Of a stretch of DNA of 47,108 nucleotides, positions 17,105-25,020 are shown piece by piece. The notes under the pieces are model-generated. The model saw nothing but the letters and a program-made list of their open reading frames with translations. It was not told the DNA's origin and searched no databases. Positions within the stretch are counted from its first letter, which is position 1; each line of letters opens with the position of its first letter. Source of the DNA: Mongoliimonas terrestris (lineage in GTDB: Bacteria; Pseudomonadota; Alphaproteobacteria; Rhizobiales; Pleomorphomonadaceae); NCBI RefSeq assembly GCF_001927285.1, contig NZ_MSIG01000022.1:1-47108 (forward strand). Direction: 5' to 3'. The position numbers and the translations under genes were made by a program.

Positions 17105-17980
17105 TCAGCCTTGTGCCGAGGCGGCCGGGCGGGCCGGCACCACCGTACGGCCGATGCGCCGGAGCGCCACCGCGAAGGCGTCGGCGAGGGTCGCCTTGGA
17201 CACCACGTTGAGCTCCACGCCGAGGTGCACCATGGTCTGGGCGATCTGCGGCCGGATGCCCGAGATGATGCAGTCGGCGCCCATCAGCCGGGCCGCGGCC
17301 ACGGTCTTCAGGAGGTGCTGGGCCACCAGGGTGTCGACGGTCGGCACGCCGGTGATGTCGATGATGGCGATCTCGGCCGAGTGGTCGACGATGGACTGGA
17401 GAAGGTTCTCCATCACCACCTGGGTGCGCTCGCTGTCGAGCGTGCCGATCAGCGGCAGCGCCAGCACCCCGTCCCAGAGCTTCACCACCGGGGTGGAGAG
17501 CTCGGCGATCTCGCGCTGCTGGCGGATGATCACCTCCTCGCGGCGCTTCTGGTAGGCCTCCACCGTGAGGAGGCCGAACTGGTCGACGAGGACGGAGGCC
17601 TCCACGCCGATCTCGGCGGCCGCCGCCGGATCCAGCCCCTCGGCCCGGGCGATCGCCTCGTGGAGCGGCCGCTTCAGCGAGAACACGAAGGCGGCCGTCT
17701 CGCTCGGCGAGAAGCCCTGCATGGCGCGCGTACGGGAGATCTCCGCCAGACCGTCGCGCAGGCGCCCGTAGGCGGGCGCCTTGGCGTCGAAACCGGCCTC
17801 GCCGATCGCCGCGACCAGATGGCCGAGCATCTCGCGGGCCTGGGTCTCCATCTCCATGGCGGTGATGCGGCCCTGGCCGACGGTGCCGGCCGCCTTCAGC
17901 GCGCCGATCCAGGCGGCGAGGATGCGGTCGCGGTCGGCCGCCAACAGAGCGGCGAAGCGGGCCTGATCGGGTGACGCCAT
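17105..17980 (-). CDS. rsbR: RsbR-type stressosome sensor/scaffold
   Basis: 291 aa. Residues 1-150 form a helical sensor domain of the RsbRD type (RILAAWIGALKAAG; RTRAMQGFSPSETAAFVFSL). A linker helix (EAYQKRREEVIIRQQREI) leads to a C-terminal STAS domain with IIDITGVPTVDTLVAQH and GADCIISGIRPQIAQTMVHL. It forms the stressosome core with RsbS, and the N-terminal domain should carry the signal input. It is not a globin-like RsbRA sensor by eye. It is the first gene of the six-gene operon. An EcfG-like promoter about 200 nt upstream (18187-18211) predicts induction by general stress. Confidence 0.92.
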   Translation of the reverse strand: MASPDQARFAALLAADRDRILAAWIGALKAAGTVGQGRITAMEMETQAREMLGHLVAAIGEAGFDAKAPAYGRLRDGLAEISRTRAMQGFSPSETAAFVFSLKRPLHEAIARAEGLDPAAAAEIGVEASVLVDQFGLLTVEAYQKRREEVIIRQQREIAELSTPVVKLWDGVLALPLIGTLDSERTQVVMENLLQSIVDHSAEIAIIDITGVPTVDTLVAQHLLKTVAAARLMGADCIISGIRPQIAQTMVHLGVELNVVSKATLADAFAVALRRIGRTVVPARPAASAQG

Positions 17981-18186
17981 GGGGCGCGTGCCTCTTCTCT
18001 TGGATCCGGACCAGACCTTGGCGGCCGGATGATGGGTCTCATGGTCGACAGGAAGGAACGTCCGCAGGACGAGCCGCGACGGCTCCGTCCGGCCACGGCC
18101 GACGACGCACGCCGTCGTTGCCCGGCTTTGCCTGCAACTGCCCCCTCCCGCCGGCGGGTGCGATGGGCGCACGCCGACTGCAACCG

Positions 18187-18211
18187 AACGCGCGGCCGAG
18201 CCATAGGTTCC
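18187..18211 (-). promoter_or_regulatory. EcfG-type promoter for the stressosome operon
   Basis: On the minus strand, GGAAC (18211-18207) is followed after 16 nt by CGTT (18190-18187). This matches the -35/-10 consensus of the alphaproteobacterial general-stress sigma factor EcfG (RpoE2/SigT type). Transcription would start near 18180. Confidence 0.72.
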
Positions 18212-18289
18212 GCCATCGGCGCCGGGTGCTGCCGCGCCGCACTTGCGGGGGGCGCCCGGCCGCGATCGCCGGCTTTGTCGTTGCCATGG

Positions 18290-18315
18290 GGAACAAGCCC
18301 GTCCCGGCATCCGTT
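18290..18315 (+). promoter_or_regulatory. EcfG-type promoter for the I78 lipoprotein gene
   Basis: GGAAC (18290-18294) is followed after 17 nt by CGTT (18312-18315), the EcfG consensus with an allowed spacer. The predicted start near 18322 gives a leader of about 80 nt. Confidence 0.75.
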
Positions 18316-18403
18316 CAGCAGGAAAGGCGGACGACGGCGGACGCCACGGGGCGGCGCATGGCCATGCGCCATGACGCCGCCCTCATCGGCAAGGAGAAGA
18401 CCC

Positions 18404-18814
18404 ATGGCACAGGGATGGATCGGTTCGGCGGCAGCCCGGATACCCGCGGCCCGGAGCACGGCCCGGCGGGCAGCCGCGGCCATTGTCCTTGCGGCGGCGG
18501 GGCTTGCCGGCTGCGTCGCGGTGCCGGTCGCCGGCCCGCCGGGGCCGCCGCTCGGGCCCGGCCCCGGTCCGATCGACAGCCCGATCTACGGCGGGCGTCC
18601 GCCGGTCGGACCCGGCTGCGTGGCCGAGCGGGCGCGCTTCGCCCTCGGCGAGCGGGCGTCTGGCCGGGTGATCGATGCCGCCGGGCGGCGCTCGCGAGCC
18701 AGCGAGGTGCGGATCGTCCGGCCGGGCGACTTCGTCACCCGCGACTACCGCTCGGACCGGCTGACGCTCGAACTCGACGGGCGCGGCCGGGTGGCGGCGG
18801 TGAGCTGCGGCTGA
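18404..18814 (+). CDS. Peptidase inhibitor I78 family lipoprotein
   Basis: 136 aa. A signal sequence ends in the lipobox LAGC (AIVLAAAGLAGCVAV), so the protein is probably a lipid-anchored envelope protein. A proline/glycine linker follows. The C-terminal domain has the I78 inhibitor pattern: a cysteine after GPG, RIVRPGDFVTRDYRSDRL, LDGRGRVAAV and a final SCG, the two cysteines likely forming a disulfide. AAGGAG at 18391-18396 lies 7 nt before the ATG. The EcfG-like promoter suggests it protects envelope proteins from proteolysis under stress; this is inference. Confidence 0.85.
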   Translation: MAQGWIGSAAARIPAARSTARRAAAAIVLAAAGLAGCVAVPVAGPPGPPLGPGPGPIDSPIYGGRPPVGPGCVAERARFALGERASGRVIDAAGRRSRASEVRIVRPGDFVTRDYRSDRLTLELDGRGRVAAVSCG

Positions 18815-18855
18815 GCGATGACGACGACACCCTCGAAAGAGAAAGGACTGCGGTC

Positions 18856-19911
18856 ATGGTGAAGGTGATCCAGGTCGGGCTCGGCCACTGGGGCTTCGAC
18901 TGGGCGCAGAGCGTGATCCCGACCGTGGAGAGCGTCGACATGGTGGCCTACGTGGACGGCGCCGCCGAGGCGCGCGACCGGGTCGCCACCATGCTGGGGG
19001 TGGAGGAGGGCCGGCTCTACGCCTCCCTCGACGCGGCGCTCGAGGCGACCGACGCCGACCTGGTGCTCGCCACCCTGCGCACCGAGGCGCACCATCCGGT
19101 GGTCCGCCAGGCGCTTCTCGCCGGCAAGCACGTGATCGTGGAGAAGCCCTTCACGACCACCATCGCGGAGGCGCGCGAACTCGTCGACCTTGCCGCCGAA
19201 CGCGGCCTCGTGCTGATGGTCAGCCAGAACTACCGGCACTATCCGGCGCCGCTCATGGCCGCCGATCTCATCGCCCGCCAGGCGCTCGGCCATGTGAGCC
19301 TCGTCGGCATCGAGTTCCGCCAGCACGCGCCGACCATCGGCTACCGCTACTGGGACTTCCCCGATCCGCTCCTCGCCGACATGTCGATCCACCACTTCGA
19401 CCTGATGCGCATGGTGCTGAAGGACGAGCCGCGGGCGGTCTCCTGCCGGACCTGGAACCTCCCCGGCAGCCCGTTCGCCAACCATCCGGTGGGCGTCGCC
19501 ACGGTGGAGTTCTCCGGCGGCACCATCGTCAGCTACCGCGGCTCCTGGATGAGCGGCGGCGCCTCCACCGCCTGGGCGGGCGAGTGGACGATCGACTGCG
19601 ACGGCGGCGAGATCTGGTTCACCTCGCGCGGCCACGGCCACGAGCGGTTCGCGCGCGACAGCGTGGTGCTCCGCCCGCGCGACAAGCCCGCCGAGCGGCT
19701 GGCGCTGCCGGACGTGCCGCACTTCGACCGGGCCGGCACCCTGGCGGCGGCCGCCGAGGCGGTCGCCACCGGGCGCACGCCGCCGGGCTTTTCCTCCGGG
19801 GCCGACAACATCCGCAGCCTGGCGCTCATGCAGGCGAGCATCCTCTCCACCCAGCGGGGCGGCGACTGGGTGCGCATCGACGAGGTGCTGCCCGATCCCC
19901 CGCCGATCTGA
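18856..19911 (+). CDS. Gfo/Idh/MocA family oxidoreductase
   Basis: A cytoplasmic NAD(P)-dependent sugar or polyol dehydrogenase-like protein, 351 aa. The N-terminal Rossmann domain has VIQVGLGHWGFDWAQ, the family EKPFT motif around residue 97 (GKHVIVEKPF), then VSQNYRHYP. The C-terminal domain has a SIHHFDLMRMVL helix in which the aspartate and histidines sit near the active site. GAAAGGA precedes the ATG by about 8 nt. It lies 41 nt after the lipoprotein gene and may share its stress promoter. The substrate is unknown; a modified sugar or inositol is usual for the family. Confidence 0.9.
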   Translation: MVKVIQVGLGHWGFDWAQSVIPTVESVDMVAYVDGAAEARDRVATMLGVEEGRLYASLDAALEATDADLVLATLRTEAHHPVVRQALLAGKHVIVEKPFTTTIAEARELVDLAAERGLVLMVSQNYRHYPAPLMAADLIARQALGHVSLVGIEFRQHAPTIGYRYWDFPDPLLADMSIHHFDLMRMVLKDEPRAVSCRTWNLPGSPFANHPVGVATVEFSGGTIVSYRGSWMSGGASTAWAGEWTIDCDGGEIWFTSRGHGHERFARDSVVLRPRDKPAERLALPDVPHFDRAGTLAAAAEAVATGRTPPGFSSGADNIRSLALMQASILSTQRGGDWVRIDEVLPDPPPI

Positions 19912-20174
19912 GATCGGACCGATCCGAAGAGGCGCAGCCGAACCGCGCCCGTTTCACGTTTCCTTAACCAATTGGGACCAGCTTCAACCTTAAGGCTCGT
20001 TAACGGCACGACGGCCGGACCGGTGCTCGGGCGGGGCGGACCCGCCCCGAAACCGGCCCGGTCCTGGCCCGGACCCTCGCCGGCCAGAGCGCCTTTTCGA
20101 TCGGACGGACACGTCGGATCGAAAAGACATCGCTCCAGCTTGAAGAGCCTGGAGCATTCTCACGGAGTAGACCC
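19912..20174. other. Intergenic region with TTAA motifs and a palindromic element
   Basis: No gene is seen. A 13-bp inverted repeat GATCGG-A-CCGATC lies at 19912-19924. Three TTAA sites follow at 19964, 19990 and 20000; the last pair reads TTAA-N6-TTAAC, near but not equal to the CtrA consensus TTAA-N7-TTAA. The palindromic element at 20091-20162 precedes the next gene. Confidence 0.5.
20091..20162 (-). repeat. Palindromic intergenic element, upstream copy (inverted)
   Basis: Two hairpins. Arms at 20093-20107 and 20112-20126 pair over 15 bp with one mismatch around a 4-nt loop; GCTCCAG (20132-20138) pairs with CTGGAGC (20149-20155). Read on the minus strand, it begins GAGAATGCTCCAGGC, the same 15 nt that begin the core of the element at 20563. 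The two copies face each other across the small membrane gene. Confidence 0.75.
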
Positions 20175-20429
20175 ATGGTCTGGACCGCCTTCCTCTCCCT
20201 CCTGACCGTCTGCTACGGCACTGTTGCCGCCGTCTTCCTGGCGAGCACCGTCGCCGAACTCACCGCCAAGGGCCGCAGCCTGCCCGTCGCGGTTCTGATC
20301 GCCCTGCCGGTCGCGGCCGTCTGGCCGGTGACGCTCGCGGCCGCCCTCCTCGCCATGAACGACACGCCGAAGCGTTCGGCGGCCCGGCGGATTGCCGTGC
20401 ATCCGCCGGGCCTCACGCGCCGCGTCTGA
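20175..20429 (+). CDS. Small two-helix membrane protein, unknown function
   Basis: 84 aa with two hydrophobic segments (AFLSLLTVCYGTVAAVFLA and LPVAVLIALPVAAVWPVTLA) and a basic tail. GGAG at 20164-20167 lies 7 nt before the ATG. I do not recognise a family. The gene is isolated, flanked by an inverted pair of palindromic elements, and its stop codon lies in a 23-bp-period tandem repeat. Coding character rests on the Shine-Dalgarno site and the clear two-helix pattern; a non-coding reading is less likely but possible. Confidence 0.65.
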   Translation: MVWTAFLSLLTVCYGTVAAVFLASTVAELTAKGRSLPVAVLIALPVAAVWPVTLAAALLAMNDTPKRSAARRIAVHPPGLTRRV

Positions 20430-20482
20430 TCGAAAGCACGCGCCGCGTCCGATACGAGGCGCGCGCCGCGTCCGGGCCTTCC
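20414..20482 (+). repeat. Three-copy 23-bp repeat across a stop codon
   Basis: CACGCGCCGCGTCTGAT begins at 20414, with near-copies at 20437 and 20460 (23-nt period, increasing divergence). The first copy contains the TGA of the preceding gene. Confidence 0.75.
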
Positions 20483-20524
20483 TGCCGCCCGACCTCACGT
20501 CCCGCCGAGACCCCTCGCGCCTTA

Positions 20525-20632
20525 GAGCAGTCTCCGATCAAGTTGAAAGACTTGATCGATGGGAGAATGCTCCAGGCATTTGACTCTGGAGCGTTTTCCG
20601 ACGTGACGAATCCGGCAGGTCGGAAAACGCTT
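20525..20632 (+). repeat. Palindromic intergenic element, downstream copy
   Basis: Three hairpins in series: CGATCAAGT (20535-20543) with ACTTGATCG (20550-20558); GCTCCAG (20569-20575) with CTGGAGC (20586-20592); and GCGTTTTCCGAC (20591-20602) with GTCGGAAAACGC (20619-20630), a perfect 12-bp stem. It shares the core of the inverted element at 20091-20162 and resembles palindromic repeats scattered between genes in Hyphomicrobiales. It may also end transcription of the flanking genes. Confidence 0.78.
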
Positions 20633-20639
20633 GAGGGGA

Positions 20640-23102
20640 TCAGAAGCTGACGACCGTCGCGCCCGTGCCGACCCGGACGGCGCCCTGCGGCGGTGGCGGC
20701 GCGCCGGGTCCGACCGGCGTCAGATCGATCGTCTTGTCGGCGCCGGGCGCAAGCGCGAAGGCGTCGTCGGACGGACGCCAGCCGGGCGCGTCCACAGTCA
20801 GCCCCTCCGCGTACCGGTCGACCGAGAGCACGAGGCGGGGGTGCGCGCCGTCGAGGTCGAGCCGTGCCGTACCGCTGACGGGCCCTGTCCGCACGGGGGC
20901 GATCCCGCCGGGCCGGTGATGGGCGTCGGCGAGCACCGCTCCGGTGGCGGCGTCGCGGAGGCGCACCACCGTCACGTCGTGGGCCGGCGGGCCGAACCGG
21001 TAGGCGTAGGTCACGTCGAAGAAGGCGCCGATCAGCGCGTAGGCGTCGAGCGTGCGGCTCTCCCGCGCCGCGAGCGGCGCCGGGGCCCTGCGGGCCACCA
21101 CCGGCACGGCGCCGTCGCGCAGGCACGCGATTTCCACCACCGTGTCGAGGGCCGCGGCGGTCTCGTTGACGAGATGGATGGCGAGCCCGTTGGTGCCCTC
21201 GTCGGTCAGCGCCACCTGCACCGGACGGAAGGCGCGCTTCAGGGCATACCAGGCGGGCTTCGGCCGGCCGGTGGCGTCGATCACGCCCCAGCCGGCGCCC
21301 GGCACCAGGTCCATCAGGGTGAACACCAGCGCGCCGCCGCAGCCGGACCCCGGCCGCCGCCACTCGGCGAACGCTACCTCCATGACGGCGCCGGTGACCC
21401 GGCGGGAGAGGTCCAGGTAGCGCGCCGGGTCCTCCCGTCTCAGCCGCGCCGGGTCGAGGCCGTGAAGGAGGCCGAGGTAGGTGTCGCGCACGTCCTCGAA
21501 GTCCCAGGAGGCCGCGAGGTCCCGCGGCACCGCCGCCTTCCAGGCCGGATGGTGCACGGCCGGCTGGGGCAGGTGCGCCTCCAGCGTTGCCGCCGCCGGC
21601 ACGTTGGAAAAGGCGAGGCATTCCGCGGCGAAGCGCACGTTGGCCCGGCGGAGGTCGTCGAGGCCCCGGCCGTAGGCGCCGACGCCGTAATAGTGGGCGA
21701 TGCCGCGCCCCGGCACGAAGGGGAGCGCGCCGCCGCACGGAGCGTTCGGCACGTAAGGCACGTCCGGCCGGCGGTCGGCGGCAACGCCCTTCAGCACCGT
21801 CTCGTAGAGCGGCGACAGGGCGGCGGCCGGCGGCAGGCCGAACATGGCGGCCTGCTGGTAGACCTCGCTGCCGCCGCAAAGGACCGCGAGCGAGGGCGCG
21901 GCCTGCACCGCGCCGAGGAGCGCCTCCGCCTCCGCCACCGCGGCGGCGACGAAGGCCGGGTCGGCGGCCGGATAGTCGAAGTTGGCGAACATGAAGTCCT
22001 GCCAGACCAGGAGGCCGCGCTCGTCGCAGAGGTCGAAGAAGGCCGCCGTCTCATAGGTGCCGACGCCGGGGATGCGCAGCATGGTCATGCCGGCCTCGGC
22101 GGCAAGGTCCACGAAGGCTGCGTAGGCGTCCCGGTCGCCGGAAAGGCGCACGATGTCCGGCGTGGTCCAGACCGCCCCCCGGCAGAACACCGGCTCGCCG
22201 TTGACGCGGAGTGCGAAGCCCTCGCCGTCGGCGCCCCGGTCCACGGCAAGCGTGCGGAAGCCGACCGTCCCGAGATCGATGCGGGCGGGGCCGGCGTCGA
22301 GCGCAAGCGTGTAGAGATGCGGCGTGCCGTGGGTATGCGGCCACCAGAGCCGGACCGGGTCAAGCCGGAGGCTCAGCGCCAGCCGGCCGTCCGGGCCGAC
22401 GGTGCCGGTTGCCGTGCCGTCGCCGCAGGAGAGCGTGGCGTCGTCCGCGCCGTCCAGCGTGCAGGCAAAGTCGAGGATCCCGGCCGAGCCCTCCAGCCGG
22501 GTGGCGACCGCAAGGTCGCGGATCGCCACCGGCCCCCGGCGGGTGAGGGTCACCGGCCGGTAGGGGCCGACCGGGTGGATCTCCGGGCACCAGCCGGGCA
22601 TGTGGCCGAGGAGGCTGGTGCGGACGAGGCGCAGCCCCTGGGCGGGGATCATCTGCGGCCGCCAGCGGGCGCGCGGGCCTTTGGCCGCGAGCGCCGGGCC
22701 GAGGGCGCGGAAGACGATCGCGATCTCACTCGTTGCCTGAAGGTCCACGTCCACCGCCGCGGGCACGAACATGGACCGGCTCAAAAGCACCGGCACGGCG
22801 TCGACGAACACCTCGGCGAGCGTGGCGAGCCCGTCGAAGGCGAGGCTGAACCGTCCCTCCACCCCGGGCCGCACCCGGTACCAGGCGTCGACGCCGGTGA
22901 GCGGCATCGGCGCCGTCCGGGAGAAGCGGCCGGCGGCCTCCAGGGCCGCCGCCACCGTGCCGGGCACGATCGCCGGGATCCAGTCGTCGAGGGCCGCAGC
23001 CTCCGCCGGCCCGGCTGCGGCGCCCGGCGGCGACAGCGCCAGCGTCCAGCCGTCGGTGAGCGCGATCCGCGCGTCGGTGGAGACGGAGACGACCCGGGCC
23101 AT
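20640..23102 (-). CDS. Glycoside hydrolase family 2 (beta-mannosidase-like)
   Basis: 820 aa. An N-terminal jelly-roll sugar-binding domain (about 1-180, with DAWYRVRPG and RWRPQMIPAQGLRLV) is followed by Ig-like domains, then a TIM barrel with NGEPVFCRGAVW, GMTMLRIPGVGTYE and VWQDFMFANFDYP, as in beta-mannosidases. The likely acid/base Glu is in VLCGGSEVYQQ, where classical enzymes have a CGNNE motif. No signal peptide is visible, so it probably acts in the cytoplasm. It starts 8 nt after the DUF1839 gene and ends the carrier-protein operon. It may trim the glycan or conjugate that this operon makes. Confidence 0.85.
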   Translation of the reverse strand: MARVVSVSTDARIALTDGWTLALSPPGAAAGPAEAAALDDWIPAIVPGTVAAALEAAGRFSRTAPMPLTGVDAWYRVRPGVEGRFSLAFDGLATLAEVFVDAVPVLLSRSMFVPAAVDVDLQATSEIAIVFRALGPALAAKGPRARWRPQMIPAQGLRLVRTSLLGHMPGWCPEIHPVGPYRPVTLTRRGPVAIRDLAVATRLEGSAGILDFACTLDGADDATLSCGDGTATGTVGPDGRLALSLRLDPVRLWWPHTHGTPHLYTLALDAGPARIDLGTVGFRTLAVDRGADGEGFALRVNGEPVFCRGAVWTTPDIVRLSGDRDAYAAFVDLAAEAGMTMLRIPGVGTYETAAFFDLCDERGLLVWQDFMFANFDYPAADPAFVAAAVAEAEALLGAVQAAPSLAVLCGGSEVYQQAAMFGLPPAAALSPLYETVLKGVAADRRPDVPYVPNAPCGGALPFVPGRGIAHYYGVGAYGRGLDDLRRANVRFAAECLAFSNVPAAATLEAHLPQPAVHHPAWKAAVPRDLAASWDFEDVRDTYLGLLHGLDPARLRREDPARYLDLSRRVTGAVMEVAFAEWRRPGSGCGGALVFTLMDLVPGAGWGVIDATGRPKPAWYALKRAFRPVQVALTDEGTNGLAIHLVNETAAALDTVVEIACLRDGAVPVVARRAPAPLAARESRTLDAYALIGAFFDVTYAYRFGPPAHDVTVVRLRDAATGAVLADAHHRPGGIAPVRTGPVSGTARLDLDGAHPRLVLSVDRYAEGLTVDAPGWRPSDDAFALAPGADKTIDLTPVGPGAPPPPQGAVRVGTGATVVSF

Positions 23103-23110
23103 GCGCGCCG

Positions 23111-24106
23111 TCAGCCGTATCGGCGGGTAAGCGTCGTCATCAGGGCGTCGTGGTGATCGGCGATCGGCGCCAGCCCGGCGGCAAGTCCCGCCACGCGCCG
23201 CCGGGCGACCGCGCGGGCCACCTGGAACTGCACCGCCTTGGCGCCGTCCGCGATCGCCCGCGCCGCCGCGATCCCGTCGTCCGGGCCGCCGAGCCAGGCG
23301 AGGTGGTCGGCCAGCAGCTCGAAGTTTGCGCCCAGCTGGCGGAGCGTGTTGAAGGCATACTTGTGGAAGGCCCCGAACGGCCGGTCGGCGAGCGCCGCCA
23401 CGTCCGCCTCGAAGGTCGCCGCGAAGGCGCGGACCGGGTTCGCGGCCGGCCGCAGGCCGATGTGCCGGCGAAGGAGGCCGGTCGCGGTGTCCTTGAGGCC
23501 CGCGAGGGCCACCGGCCGGTCCGGCCGCTTAACGAACTCCGCGTAAGGCAGGAAGGGCGCCGCCTCGGACCGGTCGGCGGTGCGGAACAGGCCCTCGAAG
23601 TCCTCGCCGGAAAGCGTGAAGACCCCGCCGTTGTGGAAATAGTCCATCGACCGGGCGGCGAGGTCGATCCGGTTCACCGCCACGGTGGTCTTGCCGTGCT
23701 CGGTCCGGTAGCCGACGCCGCGGGTGTCGGGCAGGTGGAAGCCGTCGAGCTCCATCAGCACCAGCCGGCCGCGCGCCGCCTGGACGGCGATGTGGCCTTC
23801 CGGGGCGTCGAAGATGGCGAGCTCCTGGACGCGGAGGCCGAAGAGGGCGGCGAGATCCTCCGTCGGGATCTTGAAGAAGGTGAACTGGTCGCCCTCGAAG
23901 TCCTCCGCCACGGTGAAGCCGAGGGCGGCCTCCGGCGGCAGGTCCATGGCGGCCAGCACCTCGATCCAGAGGTCCACGTAGCAGTTGGTCTCCGGCCAGA
24001 TGCGGTCGGCCGCGTGCAGCCGGTGCGGCCGGTGGGCCGCCGGATCGAGCCCGGGGAAGACCGCGGGGGCCGGCCCGGCCGCGGCCTGGAGCAGCGGCCG
24101 GTTCAT
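23111..24106 (-). CDS. DUF1839 family protein
   Basis: 331 aa, soluble, without a signal peptide. The sequence matches the DUF1839 family as I know it: PETNCYVDLWIEVLAAM, DFEGDQFTFFKIPTEDL, RTEHGKTTVAVNRID and FHKYAFNTLRQLGANFELLADHLAWL. No enzyme class is established for the family. Its conserved place beside amino acid:[carrier protein] ligases suggests it acts on the carrier-bound aminoacyl group, perhaps as the transferase that offloads it. The ATG at 24106 overlaps the ligase stop by 4 nt; a GTG at 24112 is the alternative start. Confidence 0.82.
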   Translation of the reverse strand: MNRPLLQAAAGPAPAVFPGLDPAAHRPHRLHAADRIWPETNCYVDLWIEVLAAMDLPPEAALGFTVAEDFEGDQFTFFKIPTEDLAALFGLRVQELAIFDAPEGHIAVQAARGRLVLMELDGFHLPDTRGVGYRTEHGKTTVAVNRIDLAARSMDYFHNGGVFTLSGEDFEGLFRTADRSEAAPFLPYAEFVKRPDRPVALAGLKDTATGLLRRHIGLRPAANPVRAFAATFEADVAALADRPFGAFHKYAFNTLRQLGANFELLADHLAWLGGPDDGIAAARAIADGAKAVQFQVARAVARRRVAGLAAGLAPIADHHDALMTTLTRRYG

Positions 24107-25020
24107 CCCCACAGCACCTTGCGCACGGCCGACGGCCAGGACTGCACGTCGGTGCCGTGGTGACGGAAGAGGGCGATCGCCACCCGCTCCAGGCCGAAGC
24201 CCACGCAGGCCGTGTGCGCCACCGCGCCGTCGGCGGTCTCGATGCCCCAGGTGCGGCCGAAATGGTCCTGGTGGTAGTTGAAGGAGAGGCAGGCGGTGGG
24301 CGCCTCGGTGCTGTTGACCGGCACCAGGAGCTCGAACTTCAGGCCCTGGTCGCGCTGGTTGTTCTTCATCATCCGCCCGGCGCGGCCGAAGAAGGGGTCG
24401 TTGGCCACGTCCACGTGGAAGGGCAGCTCCAGCATCTCAATGAGCTTACCCCCGCGCTCCAGCCAGTCGGCGCGGAAGGCCACCACCTGGTCGGGGGTGC
24501 CGGCGCGCACATATTCGCGCATGCGGAAGAGCTGCATGCGGGTCGGCTCCACCGAGGGCTCGTGGCGGAAGCAGTAGGACTGCAGGTCGAACAGCGCGCC
24601 CTCCGGCTTCAGGACGCCGCGGTTGGCGATCAGCGGGTAGAGCGGGTAGCAGGCGGCCGGCGTCAGCACCACGTCGGTGGCCTTCTGCTGGCCGGTCCAG
24701 TCCTCGCCGGCGGCCAGGCACTCCATCAGCTGGGCGTGGCCGTGGTCGTCGCCGCAGAAGCTGTGCACGGTGCCGGCGAGTTGGGGGAAGCTCTTCAGGT
24801 AGCCCGAGCGCTCGAAATGGGCGCGGTTCATGGCCGGCGGGAAGCGCACCACCTCGGCCTTGTCCTCGCCGCCGAAGGCGGTGACGAGGGCGTCGAAGCG
24901 CGCGATCACGTCCTCGAACACGCCGGAGCGCCCGTAGAGGCCGTCGATGCCGGTGGAGAACAGGATGCCGCTGTCGAACAGGCGGTTGAGAAGGCTCGTG
25001 GTCTCTTTCATGGGGATCAT
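24103..25020 (-). CDS. Amino acid:[carrier protein] ligase (class II aaRS homologue)
   Basis: 305 aa. A truncated seryl-tRNA-synthetase-like catalytic core without a tRNA-binding arm; homologues activate glycine or alanine with ATP and load it on the phosphopantetheine of a small carrier protein. Class II motif 2 is SYCFRHEPSVEPTRMQLFRM and motif 3 is GFGLERVAIALFRHHG. Cys124, Glu169 and Cys272 have the spacing of the Cys/Glu/Cys zinc triad that binds the amino group in this family. The ATG at 25020 overlaps the flavoprotein stop by 4 nt; an ATG at 25011 is possible. The adjacent carrier protein (26195-26449) is the obvious partner. Which amino acid is used cannot be read reliably. Confidence 0.9.
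   Translation of the reverse strand: MIPMKETTSLLNRLFDSGILFSTGIDGLYGRSGVFEDVIARFDALVTAFGGEDKAEVVRFPPAMNRAHFERSGYLKSFPQLAGTVHSFCGDDHGHAQLMECLAAGEDWTGQQKATDVVLTPAACYPLYPLIANRGVLKPEGALFDLQSYCFRHEPSVEPTRMQLFRMREYVRAGTPDQVVAFRADWLERGGKLIEMLELPFHVDVANDPFFGRAGRMMKNNQRDQGLKFELLVPVNSTEAPTACLSFNYHQDHFGRTWGIETADGAVAHTACVGFGLERVAIALFRHHGTDVQSWPSAVRKVLWG

Larger units (their letters stand above)
17981..18403. promoter_or_regulatory. Divergent control region between rsbR and the I78 lipoprotein
   Basis: 423 nt without a convincing gene. It holds two opposed GGAAC-N16/17-CGTT elements: one on the minus strand for rsbR (18187-18211) and one on the plus strand for the lipoprotein (18290-18315). The rsbR leader would be about 200 nt long. 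Confidence 0.7.

Noticed and set aside
19964..20003. CtrA-binding site upstream of the small membrane gene
   Set aside because: The closest match is TTAA-N6-TTAAC; the consensus spacer is 7 nt, so it is noted but not called.
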